This document shows positions 50,631 through 60,592 of a DNA stretch of 64,000 nucleotides, one piece after another; the stretch's first letter is position 1; each line of letters begins with the position of its first letter. A program made the position numbers and the translations under genes. The stretch is from Nereocystis luetkeana (taxonomy: Eukaryota > Sar > Phaeophyceae > Laminariales > Laminariaceae), in contig JARUPZ010000002.1 of the NCBI GenBank assembly GCA_031213475.1, positions 17,538,079 through 17,602,078 of the forward strand, written 5' to 3'. The notes under the pieces were generated by a model. It was not told the origin of the DNA. It did no database searches and was given only the letters and a program-made list of their open reading frames with translations.

Positions 50631-50763
50631 CATACAACTCTGACGAGCGGAAATATTAGGACCGCTCGGTATATACCAATGTGGACGGGTTTATAAGGAC
50701 CATTTATACACTAACGTGAAGACCGAGCGGTCCCAATATTTCCGCTTCTCAGAGTAGTATATG
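50631..50763. repeat. MITE-like inverted repeat element, second family
   Basis: CATACAACTCTGACGAGCGG, AAATATTAGGACCGCTCGGT at the left is complementary, with few mismatches, to ACCGAGCGGTCCCAATATTT, CCGCTTCTCAGAGTAGTATA at the right. The 53 bp centre is unrelated. Only one copy is in the window. Confidence 0.75.
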
Positions 50764-51408
50764 CGGAATAAACACACACACCACACCTCGGATTGCCACA
50801 GCTGTCAGATCATGTCCCGCTCGTTTACTGTATGTGTGCCTTCAATGTTGACCACCTCAGAACATTTCCAAGAAAACCAAGAAAAGCCAAATAAACTTAT
50901 CTGTAGCCATGCTCGCAGTCTACTGCAGCTCCCTTACACAATACTGATAGTACATGACTTTTTATCCCACGGGGTGAACCGGCACCCTCTCCCCTGCGTC
51001 CCCTGGTGCGTAACCTCCTGGATGTCGAAACCCATACCGTACATTGTCGTACGCGACAGCGAGTTAAGAAATCTCATGTTTTGGCCAAGGCTCGCGGCTT
51101 GTGTGAAGTCAACGTTGACAATCGGCTCCTGAAGGCTAGCATGTAGGGCTTAGAGTGGCGTTCTGCGCAGAGCGTAAATGCTTACCAGTAGGTGGTAAGC
51201 TCGTAAGCTCTTAACTTTTGGTAAAAACCTAAGCCTGATAATTTTCTCGGCGCCTAAATTCTTGACGCATGTCGCGTGCTGTATGGTGACGACACGTCGT
51301 CAAGGCAGTGGCATGCTTCAGTTGCCACGGCGGACTTGCTATATACACCAATCCCTGCAGAACTTTTCGCCGATAGGCTCGACAGAGTCCCACTCTATTT
51401 CTGTTCGA
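50764..51408. other. Unassigned stretch
   Basis: A plus frame of 124 codons (from about 50761) has no domain or splice support. Nothing else was recognised. Confidence 0.3.
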
Positions 51409-51650
51409 TTCTGTCATTCATGTGCAAGAAAATACACCTCACAGGCCGTTCTTGTTTTGGAAGGATGTTGCTCACCCTTCAAGCGACTCACCGACCACCT
51501 CACGGCGCTTCGCGCTTGGTGTAAGCAAGCAAGCAAAGTCTGCATGTTCGGTGCAAACTCAACATGATCCGTCGCAGCATTGTAGGGGTGCAAAGGTCTA
51601 TGACCATACAACTACGGCAAAAGCATGACATGAGTCCCCCCCCCCCCCCC
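51409..51650 (+). repeat. Poly(C)-tailed family A, diverged copy
   Basis: CAGGCCGTTCTTGTTTTGGA, CTCACCCTTCAAGCGACTCA, GCATTGTAGGGGTGCAAAGG, ACATGAGT and 15 C. The internal GCAAGCAA has expanded. Confidence 0.75.
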
Positions 51651-51756
51651 GCCATCCTTCCTACAAATTATCCTTGCGTCGCGGCGTGTGGAACATGAAA
51701 AAAAAAAAAACGTTTTTTTCATCGCGGTCTGCAAAAATAAAACAAAACAACAATAG

Positions 51757-51876
51757 GTGCGCAAGGTTGCTGTCCTCCCGCAGGACGAGCTGGCCGCGTT
51801 CCGTTCGATACCTGCCCTGTGCCTCGACTCAAGGTCCCACGGGGTCTGCTCCGCCAGAGACTTCCACAGCAACAAG
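51757..51876 (+). CDS. Candidate internal exon, unknown
   Basis: It ends in an excellent donor, AACAAG|GTACGTG. Two in-frame acceptors exist: CAACAATAG before 51757 and GTCCTCCCGCAG before 51784. The frame is VRKVAVLPQDELAAFRSIPA, LCLDSRSHGVCSARDFHSNK, in phase 0 at both ends. It is GC-rich inside AT-rich surroundings. No family is recognised. It is on the same strand as the B-box-like exon and phase-compatible with it, but 13 kb away. Confidence 0.45.
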
Positions 51877-52316
51877 GTACGTGTGGCATATGCAGGGTGC
51901 GATGGGGGTACAGTTAGGGCTGGGCACTGGCAAAGTGTGTACTGGCAGTAGCAATACTTCGAAGTATATTGGCAGTAACAATCTACTGGCAGTAGTAGTG
52001 ATCTACTGATTGACCTGGGCACTACATTCGCCAGTATTTTCTTTCTCCTACGTGCGCCCAAGAAACACGCCATAGCACGATACAGAAACCCGCTGAACGT
52101 GTTGCGGCAGGAGAGAGTAGAGAGTAGAGACAGCAGTACACTGCTGCAATTCAACATACCTGGTACTGACTGTTTTGAACATTTTTTTTGTTTTTGGTTT
52201 CAATCCTTCTGACGACAGTAGTATACTCGCTGCTGACTGGGCCAGCCAGTACCCAGCCCCTCTCTTTGGCCTTTTTTTGTGGCCTACCGGGGGGGGGGGT
52301 CCTCAGCTGAATGACT

Positions 52317-52423
52317 ATTACGTGGGATCATAGTTAATAGGACCTATGGTATACATAAAAATCTCTATATTTAACCATTTTTACTAACAATATTTGGTCC
52401 TATTAACTATGGTCCCCTGTAAT
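52317..52423. repeat. MITE family 1, copy 16
   Basis: ATTACGTGGGATCATAGTTA, GGACCTATGGTATACATAAA, CAATATTTGGTCC, CTATGGTCCCCTGTAAT. Reverse orientation. Confidence 0.85.
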
Positions 52424-53467
52424 AGAAGAGTAACGGTGCACCTAACATTCTCTTGAGGGTCCCCACTCGGGAAAATCCATGACTAACTCACTAAAAAAAC
52501 GGGCTCTTTGAGAAAAAAAGAAAAGCGTCGTACGCTTAACCCGACGGAAAAATCGCATCGCATACGAGTACAGACATTTAGGTATATACACGGCGAGAAT
52601 TTTAGAAGAACCAAAACAAGAACGGACGAGCTCCGAAACAAATAGATACTGGGTTGAGGTTCTCCCGGCACTTCAGAACCATTTTTTCTCAAAAATCTTG
52701 CACACTTCGGACAGGGCAGATCGAAAAGACAGGCCAGACATATCACGATCTACCTATATAGTATCTACAGATAGATCATCTGGCAGTTCCTCACCTACCG
52801 CCGTGAGAGGTTATTGTGCAGGGTCTGCACTCGTAGTACAGACAGATCGTACGTGCGAGATCGGGAATGGATAGACCTGCCTCGAAAGTTCTGCAGATAG
52901 ATGATGGAGCAGGATACAGATGTGCTGCAAGGTGACAAAATTAACTGTGCTGCGTACTTTTATCCTGTAGCACGCACACCTACGAGCACTTTTTATCGTG
53001 TAGCCCGTTCATTTTTTCGTCGAAGACCGGTTTTGTTTTTCGTGGGGGGACATTACAAAGGCAGAGCTCCATACGCGAGGGGGATCCCCTGCCGAAAGAA
53101 AAGGGCGCCACAGCCTGTGTATTTCCCCAATATCTCTAAAGTTATAAGCAAGAAACGAACACGCAACCGTTAAGAGCGAGATCAACGATTTCGTCGAAAG
53201 CATCCCCCTGACCCGCTCTGTGGCAACACGGGAGAAGGAATTTTTCTGTTGGATGTTTGGTCGCACAGACGGTCCGTGCTTTTACCGTACAGCGTGGTTT
53301 GGTATGATGTGCCACCTCGAAAGCGCACGTCAAGACGTACGTATTAGGCCTGGCCGTAAATACGGCCACCGGTTTGCTGCTGACCCCAAAATCCGAACGG
53401 GGGGGTTACGCTTTCGGTCAGAGTGCCATACCAGATCATGATTTCATTAAAAAGATCTTCCAACAAA
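52424..53467. other. No gene recognised
   Basis: Short frames at 52901-53173 and 53220-53441 have no domain or splice support. Snippets of the ATCTACAGATAGATCATCT type near 52740-52780 recall the array at 28600-29005. Confidence 0.3.
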
Positions 53468-53512
53468 GATATATCCATATATATATTATAATTATATATA
53501 TAATATATACCC

Positions 53513-53545
<33 letters not shown>
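53468..53545. repeat. AT-rich palindromic (TA)n block
   Basis: ATATATATTATAATTATATA and a (TA) run at about 53516-53545 flank ATACCCGGTATA. The block could extrude as a cruciform. Confidence 0.85.
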
Positions 53546-53549
<4 letters not shown>

Positions 53550-53644
53550 ACTGTAGAAATAGTTCTAACCTACCGGGTACATATTTATGTATACCATAAT
53601 ATGCATATATGTATCCTTGCGCTGGGTTTACATTTCATGGCCGT

Positions 53645-53757
53645 AGTGTGGAGGGGGGAGGGGAGCCTGCTAGGCGACCCCGGATCTGAGTTGCGAATAT
53701 GATAGGAGCGAGAGAGAATGGAAGGTACAATGAATGGGAAGACTACATTTTTTTCTA
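53645..53757 (+). mobile_element. Decayed SINE fragment
   Basis: GGGAGGGGAGCCTGCTAGGC, GACCCCGGATCTGAGTTGCG, ACAATGAATGGGAAGAC. This is the 3' half of the SINE at 4675-5026 with the A tail lost. Confidence 0.6.
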
Positions 53758-53812
53758 AAGGAAAATAGCACGCTGCGGGCGGGAGTCGTGAGTTACCTGT
53801 TTGAACCTTTCG

Positions 53813-53950
53813 GTGGTAGTATCCTTGGTTGGATCTGTACGCTACAGCTCCTGCACAACGCAGTGGTAGTAGCCTTGGTTGGATCTGTACGCTACAGATC
53901 CTGCATAGCGTCTCCTCGGAACGACGTAATTTAGTAGGATCTAGGTGATC
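53813..53950 (+). repeat. 52 bp tandem pair, shared with 28.5 kb
   Basis: GTGGTAGTATCCTTGGTTGG, ATCTGTACGCTACAGCTCCT repeats with a 52 bp offset. The following CTACAGATCCTGCATAGCGT and AGGATCTAGGTGATC match 28540-28615. Confidence 0.7.
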
Positions 53951-53988
53951 ATAGCGACCCCGACCCAAAGCCGAGCTATGAAGCCTCA

Positions 53989-54213
53989 CTGCCAGCCCGC
54001 CTCCCAAGCGGTTCTTATCAGGGTGCAGCTCGCCCTTCATGCGAGTCGCCGGACACCCCACGGCGATTCGCGCTTGGTGCAAGCAATGTCTGCCTGGTCG
54101 GTAAAAAACCCGAGGTGTTCCGTCCCGGCATTGCAGGGGTGCGAGGGTCTATGGTCATACGACAACGAGTACATTTCTCCTATCGAGTACAGTTCCCCCC
54201 CCCCCCCCCCCCC
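53989..54213 (+). repeat. Poly(C)-tailed family A, first unit of a tandem cluster
   Basis: 5'-truncated copy starting near CCGCCTCCCAAGCGG and ending TCTCCTATCGAGTACAGTT plus about 19 C. Confidence 0.8.
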
Positions 54214-54579
54214 TTTACTTCGCACAGTTGGGAATGATCGTATCACATAAGTGTTTGTGGTAAGGCACCCAAGAGGCAGTTACATAGTACTCCATTCATT
54301 GCTGTCTCTGGAATTGCCTACACCGGAAATTAAATTAACTCATTGAAGCTGTCATCCATATGCAAGTCCGCCTCACAAGCGGTTCTTAGTAGGATGCAGC
54401 TCACCCTTCATGCAGCTCGTCGGACACCTCACGGCGCTTCGCGCCTGGTGCAAGCAATGTCTGCCTGGTCGGTAAAAAACCCGAGGCGTTCCGTCCCGGC
54501 ATTGCAGGGGTGCGAGGGTCTATGGTCATACGACAACGAGTACATTTCTCCTATCGAGTACAGCCCCCCCCCCCCCCCC
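54214..54579 (+). repeat. Poly(C)-tailed family A, second unit of the cluster
   Basis: It begins TTTACTTCGCACAGTTGGGA directly against the C run of the previous unit and ends TATCGAGTACAG plus C. The start point is exactly the same as in the third unit. Confidence 0.85.
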
Positions 54580-54954
54580 TTTACTTCGCACAGTTGGGAA
54601 TGATCGTATCACATAGTGTTTGTGGTAAGGCACCCAAGAGGCAGTTACATAGTACTCCATTCATTGCTGTCTCTGGAATTGCCTACACCGGAAATTAAAT
54701 TAACTCATTGAAGCTGTCATCCATATGCAAGTCCGCCTCACAAGCGGTTCTTAGTAGGATGCAGCTCACCCTTCATGCAGCTCGTCGGACACCTCACGGC
54801 GCTTCGCGCTTGGTGCAAGCAATGTCTGCCTGGTCGGTGAAAACTCGACATGCTCCGTCCCGGCATTGTAGGGATGCGAGGGTCTATGGTCATACGACTA
54901 CGGCCATGCATGAGATCGGGTGCATCTCTCCTATCGAGTGCAGCCCCCCCCCCC
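54580..54954 (+). repeat. Poly(C)-tailed family A, third unit of the cluster
   Basis: Nearly identical to the second unit over its first 250 bp and then diverges slightly (ACTACGGCCATGCATGAGAT is retained here and missing in the second unit). It ends TATCGAGTGCAG plus C. Confidence 0.85.
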
Positions 54955-55493
54955 GCTACCTGTTATGTATAGGTTCGGTTGACGTCGGTTGGCAGCGACA
55001 CTGTAAAACATGCCGTTCGCTACGTGGGCTAGACAACCAGGGTTACCGTTTTGTTTGTTTCTTTTGGCGGTCGGTCACAGCTAGCGATCGAGTCATAGAT
55101 CATTTGTGCGAGGTAAATAACCTTTACTCCGCACAAGGGAACTGATCGTGTCACGTAGTGTTCATGGTAAGGCACCCAAGAGGCAGTTACATAGTATAGT
55201 ACTCCCATTGCTGTCTCTGGAAGTGGCCACACCGGAAATTAAATTAACTCATTGAAGCTGTCATCCATGCGCAAGTCCGCCTCACAAGCGGTTTTCGGTA
55301 GGATGTAGCTCACCCTTCATGCGACTCACCGAGCACCTCACGGTGCTTTGCGCTTGGTGCAAGCATTCAATCGGTGTCTGCCTCGTCGGTAAAAACCCGA
55401 CGCGCTCCGTCCCGGCATTGTAGGGAGGCGAGGGCCTGTGGTCATACGACTACGGCCACGCATGGCATGAGCACCCCCGCCCCCTCCCCCCCC
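54955..55493 (+). repeat. Poly(C)-tailed family A, fourth, long unit
   Basis: It begins TATGTATAGGTTCGGTTGAC and contains all family blocks. It ends CATGGCATGAGCACC and C-rich sequence. A further GTGAGTACC(C)n end follows at about 55515-55538. Confidence 0.8.
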
Positions 55494-55654
55494 TGCTGAA
55501 ATACGCCACGCCCGCCGTGAGTACCCCCCCCCCCCCCCCACCTATCAGGTGGTAAGTCTTGCCGCCCCCCTCCCCCTTTCCTCTTTCTGAAACACGCCTG
55601 CCCTCTCCCGATTCTAAAACACGCCTGTCTCCCGTTCCTCACTCTATCCTCCCG

Positions 55655-55727
55655 CTCCGTCTCGAAAAGGATGCGTGTTCAATGGTCAAACTACTAAAAC
55701 AAGCAACAAATAAGTACCTCCCCCCCC
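55655..55727 (+). repeat. Poly(C)-tailed family H, copy
   Basis: CCGTCTCGAAAAGGATGCGT, TCAATGGTCAAACTACTAAA, CAAGCAACAAATAAGTACCT, then C. Confidence 0.75.
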
Positions 55728-55827
55728 GCTCCCCCGCTCCCCCGCGCCCCCGCTCCCCCCTCCTGAAACATGCCTGCCTGCCTGCCTGCCTCCCGTACGT
55801 GCTGTACGTAGTACGCCCTCGCTGCAG

Positions 55828-55935
55828 CGAAGGCCGTCTCACCTCGAGGGTTGCCTCTAGACTTGTCACGCGCGAAAGGGCACTGCGAGTGCGATGCCGG
55901 ATCGCCCGACTACGACAACAATAACAACAAAGGGG
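55828..55935 (+). CDS. Weak exon candidate
   Basis: After CCTCGCTGCAG the frame reads KAVSPRGLPLDLSRAKGHCE, CDAGSPDYDNNNNK. There is no donor before the G-rich block, and other frames are open. It is listed only because it is on the same strand as the B-box-like exons. Confidence 0.18.
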
Positions 55936-56222
55936 GGTTTGCAGAAGGAGGGGGGGGAGGGGGCGGGGGACGGGGCGGGGCAAGGGTGAAGACGTTCGGG
56001 AGCACTACGGTTCACGTCGTGACATCTGGGAAGGGGGGGTAGTGGATTGGAAGAAAAGCGATTGGCCCGTCATATCTATCGATGTATCGACATATACTCG
56101 TACAGTAGTACTGCCGGCATGAAACTTCGCAGGGGACACCTTTCCCGAGAGGTTGATTTTTTTTTCTCAATCCGTTTTTTGTTTTCGATGCATGCGAGTA
56201 CCACCCTGTCGGTGAAAGTTAT

Positions 56223-56328
56223 GTCACGGGGGGCCTCAGTAATCAGGACCCATCGTGTACACAAAAAGCTATATATTCCAGTGTTTTAAGTGAGTTTATT
56301 TGGTCCTGATTACTACTGTATGCCCCCC
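56223..56328. repeat. MITE family 1, copy 17
   Basis: TCACGGGGGGCCTCAGTAAT, GGACCCATCGTGTACAC, TTATTTGGTCCTGATTACTA and a C run. The most diverged of the two-ended copies; reverse orientation. Confidence 0.65.
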
Positions 56329-57159
56329 CCCCCCCCTCATTGGACCGGTTTGGCGCTGATGTTGATACAAAAAAACTACTTACCTGGTACATTTCTGGGC
56401 ACAAGAGCTAGTATTATTGCAGTAATACGGAGTACGAGTACTATTAATAGCAGCATAGAGGGTTTCGACAACTCACGCTATAAGAATGAGGGTGTGCCCA
56501 CGACGCCAATGTGAGTAGACGTTTAGTGTACGCTTTGCTCAAGACTTTGCTGTAGTTATTATTGTTATTGTTTATTTTGCCTTTCGTGCATCTCCCAGTC
56601 CGACTTTGAATTGAATATCTGAATACCGCAGTAAGTAGTCTCAGCAGTAGAAGTAGGCTTTCTTCCATCGCTCTGAATCAATGAATGCCGTGAACACGCC
56701 ACTTTCCGGCTCTCACACTTTCCTTCTTTTTTCTTCAAAAAATTTTCCAAATTTCCATTTTTTTTTTTCAAATTTACCGACAGGGGCTGCTGGTGAAACG
56801 GAAGGAGAATGTTTTCAAAGAAAATATAGAAATTCGGAAAAATAGGAGATTCGGAAGTTTGCAAAGACACAAAAAACAGCGAACAAGGCTTTACGAGTAG
56901 ACGCAGCCATACTAGGGGAGGAGTCGCACTTTTGACGCCAATCGCGTTCCGCTGACGGGGGGGGGGGGGGGCAGGGGGTCCTTAACTAAGGGAGTTACTA
57001 CCCACTACATTTGGACCCGTTGTTCAGTGAACATGCTAAGCTTTTCGGTAGATCGAGTCGTCAGTTAGTTGTAAATCGGGCTTGTGTTATTTTTTTTTTT
57101 TAAATCCGAAGTCGGCCGGCGGGTGAGGCCGCACTCAGAATACCTCGAGCGAAGAGCCT
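56329..57159. other. No gene recognised
   Basis: AT-rich with T and A runs near 56730-56770 and a 15-base G run near 56958-56972. Nothing coding was seen. Confidence 0.35.
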
Positions 57160-57615
57160 TGTTATGATCTGCTTATCAAGTCGGTACTCATTGGCACTCA
57201 CGTTGTTGTTAGCTTAGAGATAGAAGAAGAGCAGCTTTATTCCTTTCGTGCACGGGGAGACCGAGACCAAGGAGAGTCCCCCTAATTTTTCCGAGGCTCC
57301 TCACCTAAGGAGCTCCATAGTTCACCCAAATTGACTTCAGCCCAAGTCAAATTGCGTCGTGATGAGTATTCCGATGGCCCGAGTATAAAAAAACGTCATT
57401 TCTTCAAACAAGATTGGCATTCCGACGGTTTCGGGTTAAGGAGCCCAGCCGTTCAGAAACATTTTTGCGGAAATGTGCTACCTCTATCGCAGAACACGTC
57501 CACGCTCGTGGCTCTCTGGAAGATACGCCTTCCAAGTACTACAAATACGATATACCAGTGCCCGAACTTAGGTCATTACCGGGCCTTCACCCTCATACAG
57601 CGCAGTATCATAACA
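57160..57615 (-). mobile_element. Solo LTR of a copia-like retrotransposon
   Basis: Terminal inverted repeats TGTTATGAT (57160-57168) and ATCATAACA (57607-57615) bound 456 bp. It shares TCGGTACTCATTGGCACTCA, GAGCAGCTTTATTCCTTTCG and GAAGATACGCCTTCCAAGTA with the LTR at 14519-14813. No primer-binding site follows on either side, so it is a solo LTR. The flanking 5 bp (AGCCT, CTAGC) do not match, so no clean target-site duplication remains. Confidence 0.75.
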
Positions 57616-58550
57616 CTAGCCCACTCTGATGATCCGTATATATATGCAGAATTATGGGAAATTAATGGAAACCCCGATTCCACGAACTAGAACATGAGTC
57701 GAAGATGCGTCTCCTCAAAACCCACTCCCACACCTCTGAACGGCAAGGCAACGAAGCCGGCAAAGTACGTACAAAAAATGAAAGGAATACCCAGCCGTAA
57801 GGGGCAGGAATAAATCGTCGAGGAAAAAACCATCGCCATGTCCCCCGCGAAGGGGGGGGGGCGAGGAAGATACACATGGAAAAAAGAACATACGTAGACG
57901 TACGCAGGCGGAAAGAATCAGCGCTCTTCGCGCGCCTCGTTTTTTTTCTCATCATTGGGCTGCGCCAAGCGAAGGTTGTCTTTTATGGCGGCCCATCCAT
58001 GCGGAACATACTGCCGCTTCATCAAGACACGAAGCCGAGCACACCCGGCCCGGGCTGGACCTCTGCTGATGCCACTGCAGCACCAAAGTACAGCAGTCGA
58101 CCATTGTCATGGCATACCACCACTCTACTTACTTGGTCGGTAGCGAAGTCGTTTCGCTGTCGAACCTGTAGTAATTCTTGTAAACAACTCATATCACCCT
58201 ACGTATATACACACGATCGAGTTATCACTACTACTACGTATCACACCAAGCTTGCAAAAAATCGACTTTTTTAAATATGTTTTCGACCTCATTTGTTTTT
58301 TTTTTCATGTATACCTGTGGTACCAGCTTAATTAATAGTAACTGGTAGGATAGGTCAGAGGTAAGTAAGTGCCCACCGCTGGCACATATTTTTTTCCTCA
58401 CACGCCCGTAGTTCGCGCGATCGAGGTATCCCCGCACAGCCTGCAAAAGACGAGTTTCGACAAAATCCTCGATCTCGCACCACAGCAGCTGTCGTTTCTT
58501 TTTCCTTTTTTTTTTTCAAACATAATTTACTACCTACTAATACTGTAGTA
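57616..58550. other. No gene recognised
   Basis: Short open frames on both strands, none with a domain. A 9-base G run is near 57851. Confidence 0.35.
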
Positions 58551-58589
58551 GCAATGTTTGGCCCAATTTGCTATAGGTCCCCCCGAAAT
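58551..58589. repeat. MITE family 1, half copy
   Basis: GTAGCAATGTTTGGCCCAAT, TTGCTATAGGTCCCCCCGAA. Only the right half is present. Confidence 0.5.
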
Positions 58590-58853
58590 ACTGCCTCCCG
58601 AGGCAGCACCGCTGCCGCGCCGCATCGTCGACATGGCAGCCCTGAGAGGTTGACTCAAGTGTCCAGCGCGCGATACAGTGGAGGTGCCAGGTCGAGATGT
58701 GCCGAACCGAGCATATGACATTATTAAAGTCTACTGCAGAGCAGAGCCACAGCGATATGCGTTGCCGTGTTGTTCCCCAGTGTAACTGCCGTCCGGCTCG
58801 TACATTATTACGGTTGTGCGCGCAGAATATTTAAAGCTCCATGATTGCTTGTT

Positions 58854-58855
<2 letters not shown>

Positions 58856-58886
<31 letters not shown>
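58856..58886. repeat. Poly(C) run of 31
   Basis: The longest pure C run in the window. The preceding sequence (GCTTGTTGGC) does not carry the GAGTAC motif seen before other C runs. Confidence 0.95.
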
Positions 58887-58887
<1 letters not shown>

Positions 58888-60257
58888 CCCGCGATGTTTT
58901 AATCATTTTACCCCATCCCCTCCTCAAAACGCCGCTTGAACCACACATGGAAACCCTCTACCCCTCCTCTGTCCTGCGCTTGCACCGCGCCATTATGCAC
59001 CGTTTCCTATTCATACATTCTTCAGGCTCCAAGCCACATCGCAACCACAAGACAAGAAACAAAAAAGGCGTTCATTGCAGCTTCCAACGCCTTCGCTCTC
59101 CCCCCCCAAAAAAACTCACAGCCTGGCGCCCTTCAGAACCGTTCCCTCGAGTCTTCTTAATCATTTTCTTTCTGGTCGGCTTTAAACCGCTCTGCGTAGT
59201 AAGACGCGCTCCCGGCTACTGCCGCCGTGTAGCAAGTTTTAGACGCCAATCACTAGCAGCCTCGCACCCTTCCTCCTCCTCCTCCTCCTCCTCTCCTTCT
59301 CCTTCACTCCCAACACGACAACCATGGTGGTTTGTGTCTCCAATCAGTAGCACGCAATCATGCAGCCTCTCTTCTTGCCAAACAGCCGCGTTGCTGCAAA
59401 CCGACCAGTCTCAGTCCCCGGCAAGTAGCAGTAGCAGCAGCAGCAGCAGCGGCACCAGCGGACGGCGCGAGCAAACGGCAACGCCCCTCACGAGCGGAAA
59501 GGGGGGGGGGGGGGGTGGTCAACAAGCGTGTAGTCACCTGTCCACCTATCAACGCATTTTTTGCTGTCGCCTGTGCTCTAGGGCGTATTTTGGTGTTGCC
59601 CACTGTCGCACCTACGAAGTGAACAGAAATTACCCCGACCGTGAGCCGCGAAGCGCAACCCTAAGCTAGAAGTACCCCTCGGAATAAAAACATAACTCAC
59701 AATAAAACCAGAATCTACCCACCACCACCACCACCACCACCACCGCCACATAAGCTTAAGTCACGCCGGAAACAGCACCTGACAAAGGAGTACCGTTCTC
59801 TTGTCTGAAAATATAAGGAACACTTGACTGTTCACAACTCATACCCAAACGTTTCTTACATTTCCGGACAGAGCGGGCGGCGTGACGGCTAGTGCGACAC
59901 ATGTACAAACACAACACATTCTACTAAACGTAAACGCAACTGCTGCATGCATGCGTGCAATCTCTCTCATCCGGCAGCAACAACAACAAAAAGCGACCCA
60001 CCAAGCGTGACATTGAACGCCCCAGGAAAAACCATTGCGAGCGATAAATCAACGGACAAGACCAAAACGACCAAGGAAAAGTGAGAGCAACAGCAGGTTT
60101 TATAAGAACAGCAGCGCCAGCCACAAAAATGCTGCGTAGCATCCACAAAAGTGCAGGCCTTACAAGCATAGCAGCAGCAGCAGCAGCAGTAGCAGGAGCC
60201 GCCGCCGCTGCGTTTCAGAGAGCCACGGTTTTTTTCTCCCCTTGTCACCAAGACTTC
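58887..60257. other. Unassigned stretch with several microsatellites
   Basis: CCT units near 59270-59300, AGC units near 59425-59450, a 15-base G run near 59501, CAC units near 59718-59745 and GCA units near 60168-60190. A long plus-strand frame runs through these repeats and is not considered a gene. Confidence 0.35.
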
Positions 60258-60592
60258 CTCCCCCGCCTCCCGTTCACGTCCTCCCGAAACCAGCACCAGG
60301 GCACCAAGAACTCTCGCAAGACCCCCATCCCCCCCCCCCCCCCCGCGCGCCAGAACTGTATGAACTCTTCTTGCAAGACCCCCCCCCTCCGGTTCCCCGC
60401 CCCAGCTCTCCCAAAAGCCGTGCCAGGACTCTACGAACTCCTCTCGCAAGACCCCCTCCCGTTCTCCGGCCCTGCACTCCCGAAAGCCGCGCCAGGACAA
60501 TGCCAACTCCTCTTGCAAGACCCCCCCCCCCCCCTCCCGTTCCCCGGCCCTGCTCTCCGAAAGCCGCGCTAGGACACTACGAACTCCTCCCC
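60258..60592 (+). repeat. ~70 bp minisatellite, possibly once coding
   Basis: Four to five units contain CTGCACTCCCGAAAGCCGCG, CCAGGACACTACGAACTCCT and CTTGCAAGACC followed by a C run. In the plus frames a unit reads ALPKAVPGLYELLSQDP or GPALPKAAPGQCQLLLQDP. Different C-run lengths shift the frame from unit to unit, so no long protein survives. Confidence 0.75.

Noticed and set aside
50761..51132. Plus-strand 123-residue open frame
   Set aside because: No start context, domain or splice support, and codon use does not differ from the surroundings.
58845..59669. Plus-strand 274-residue frame starting in poly(C)
   Set aside because: No ATG, crosses CCT, AGC and G-run repeats, no domain.
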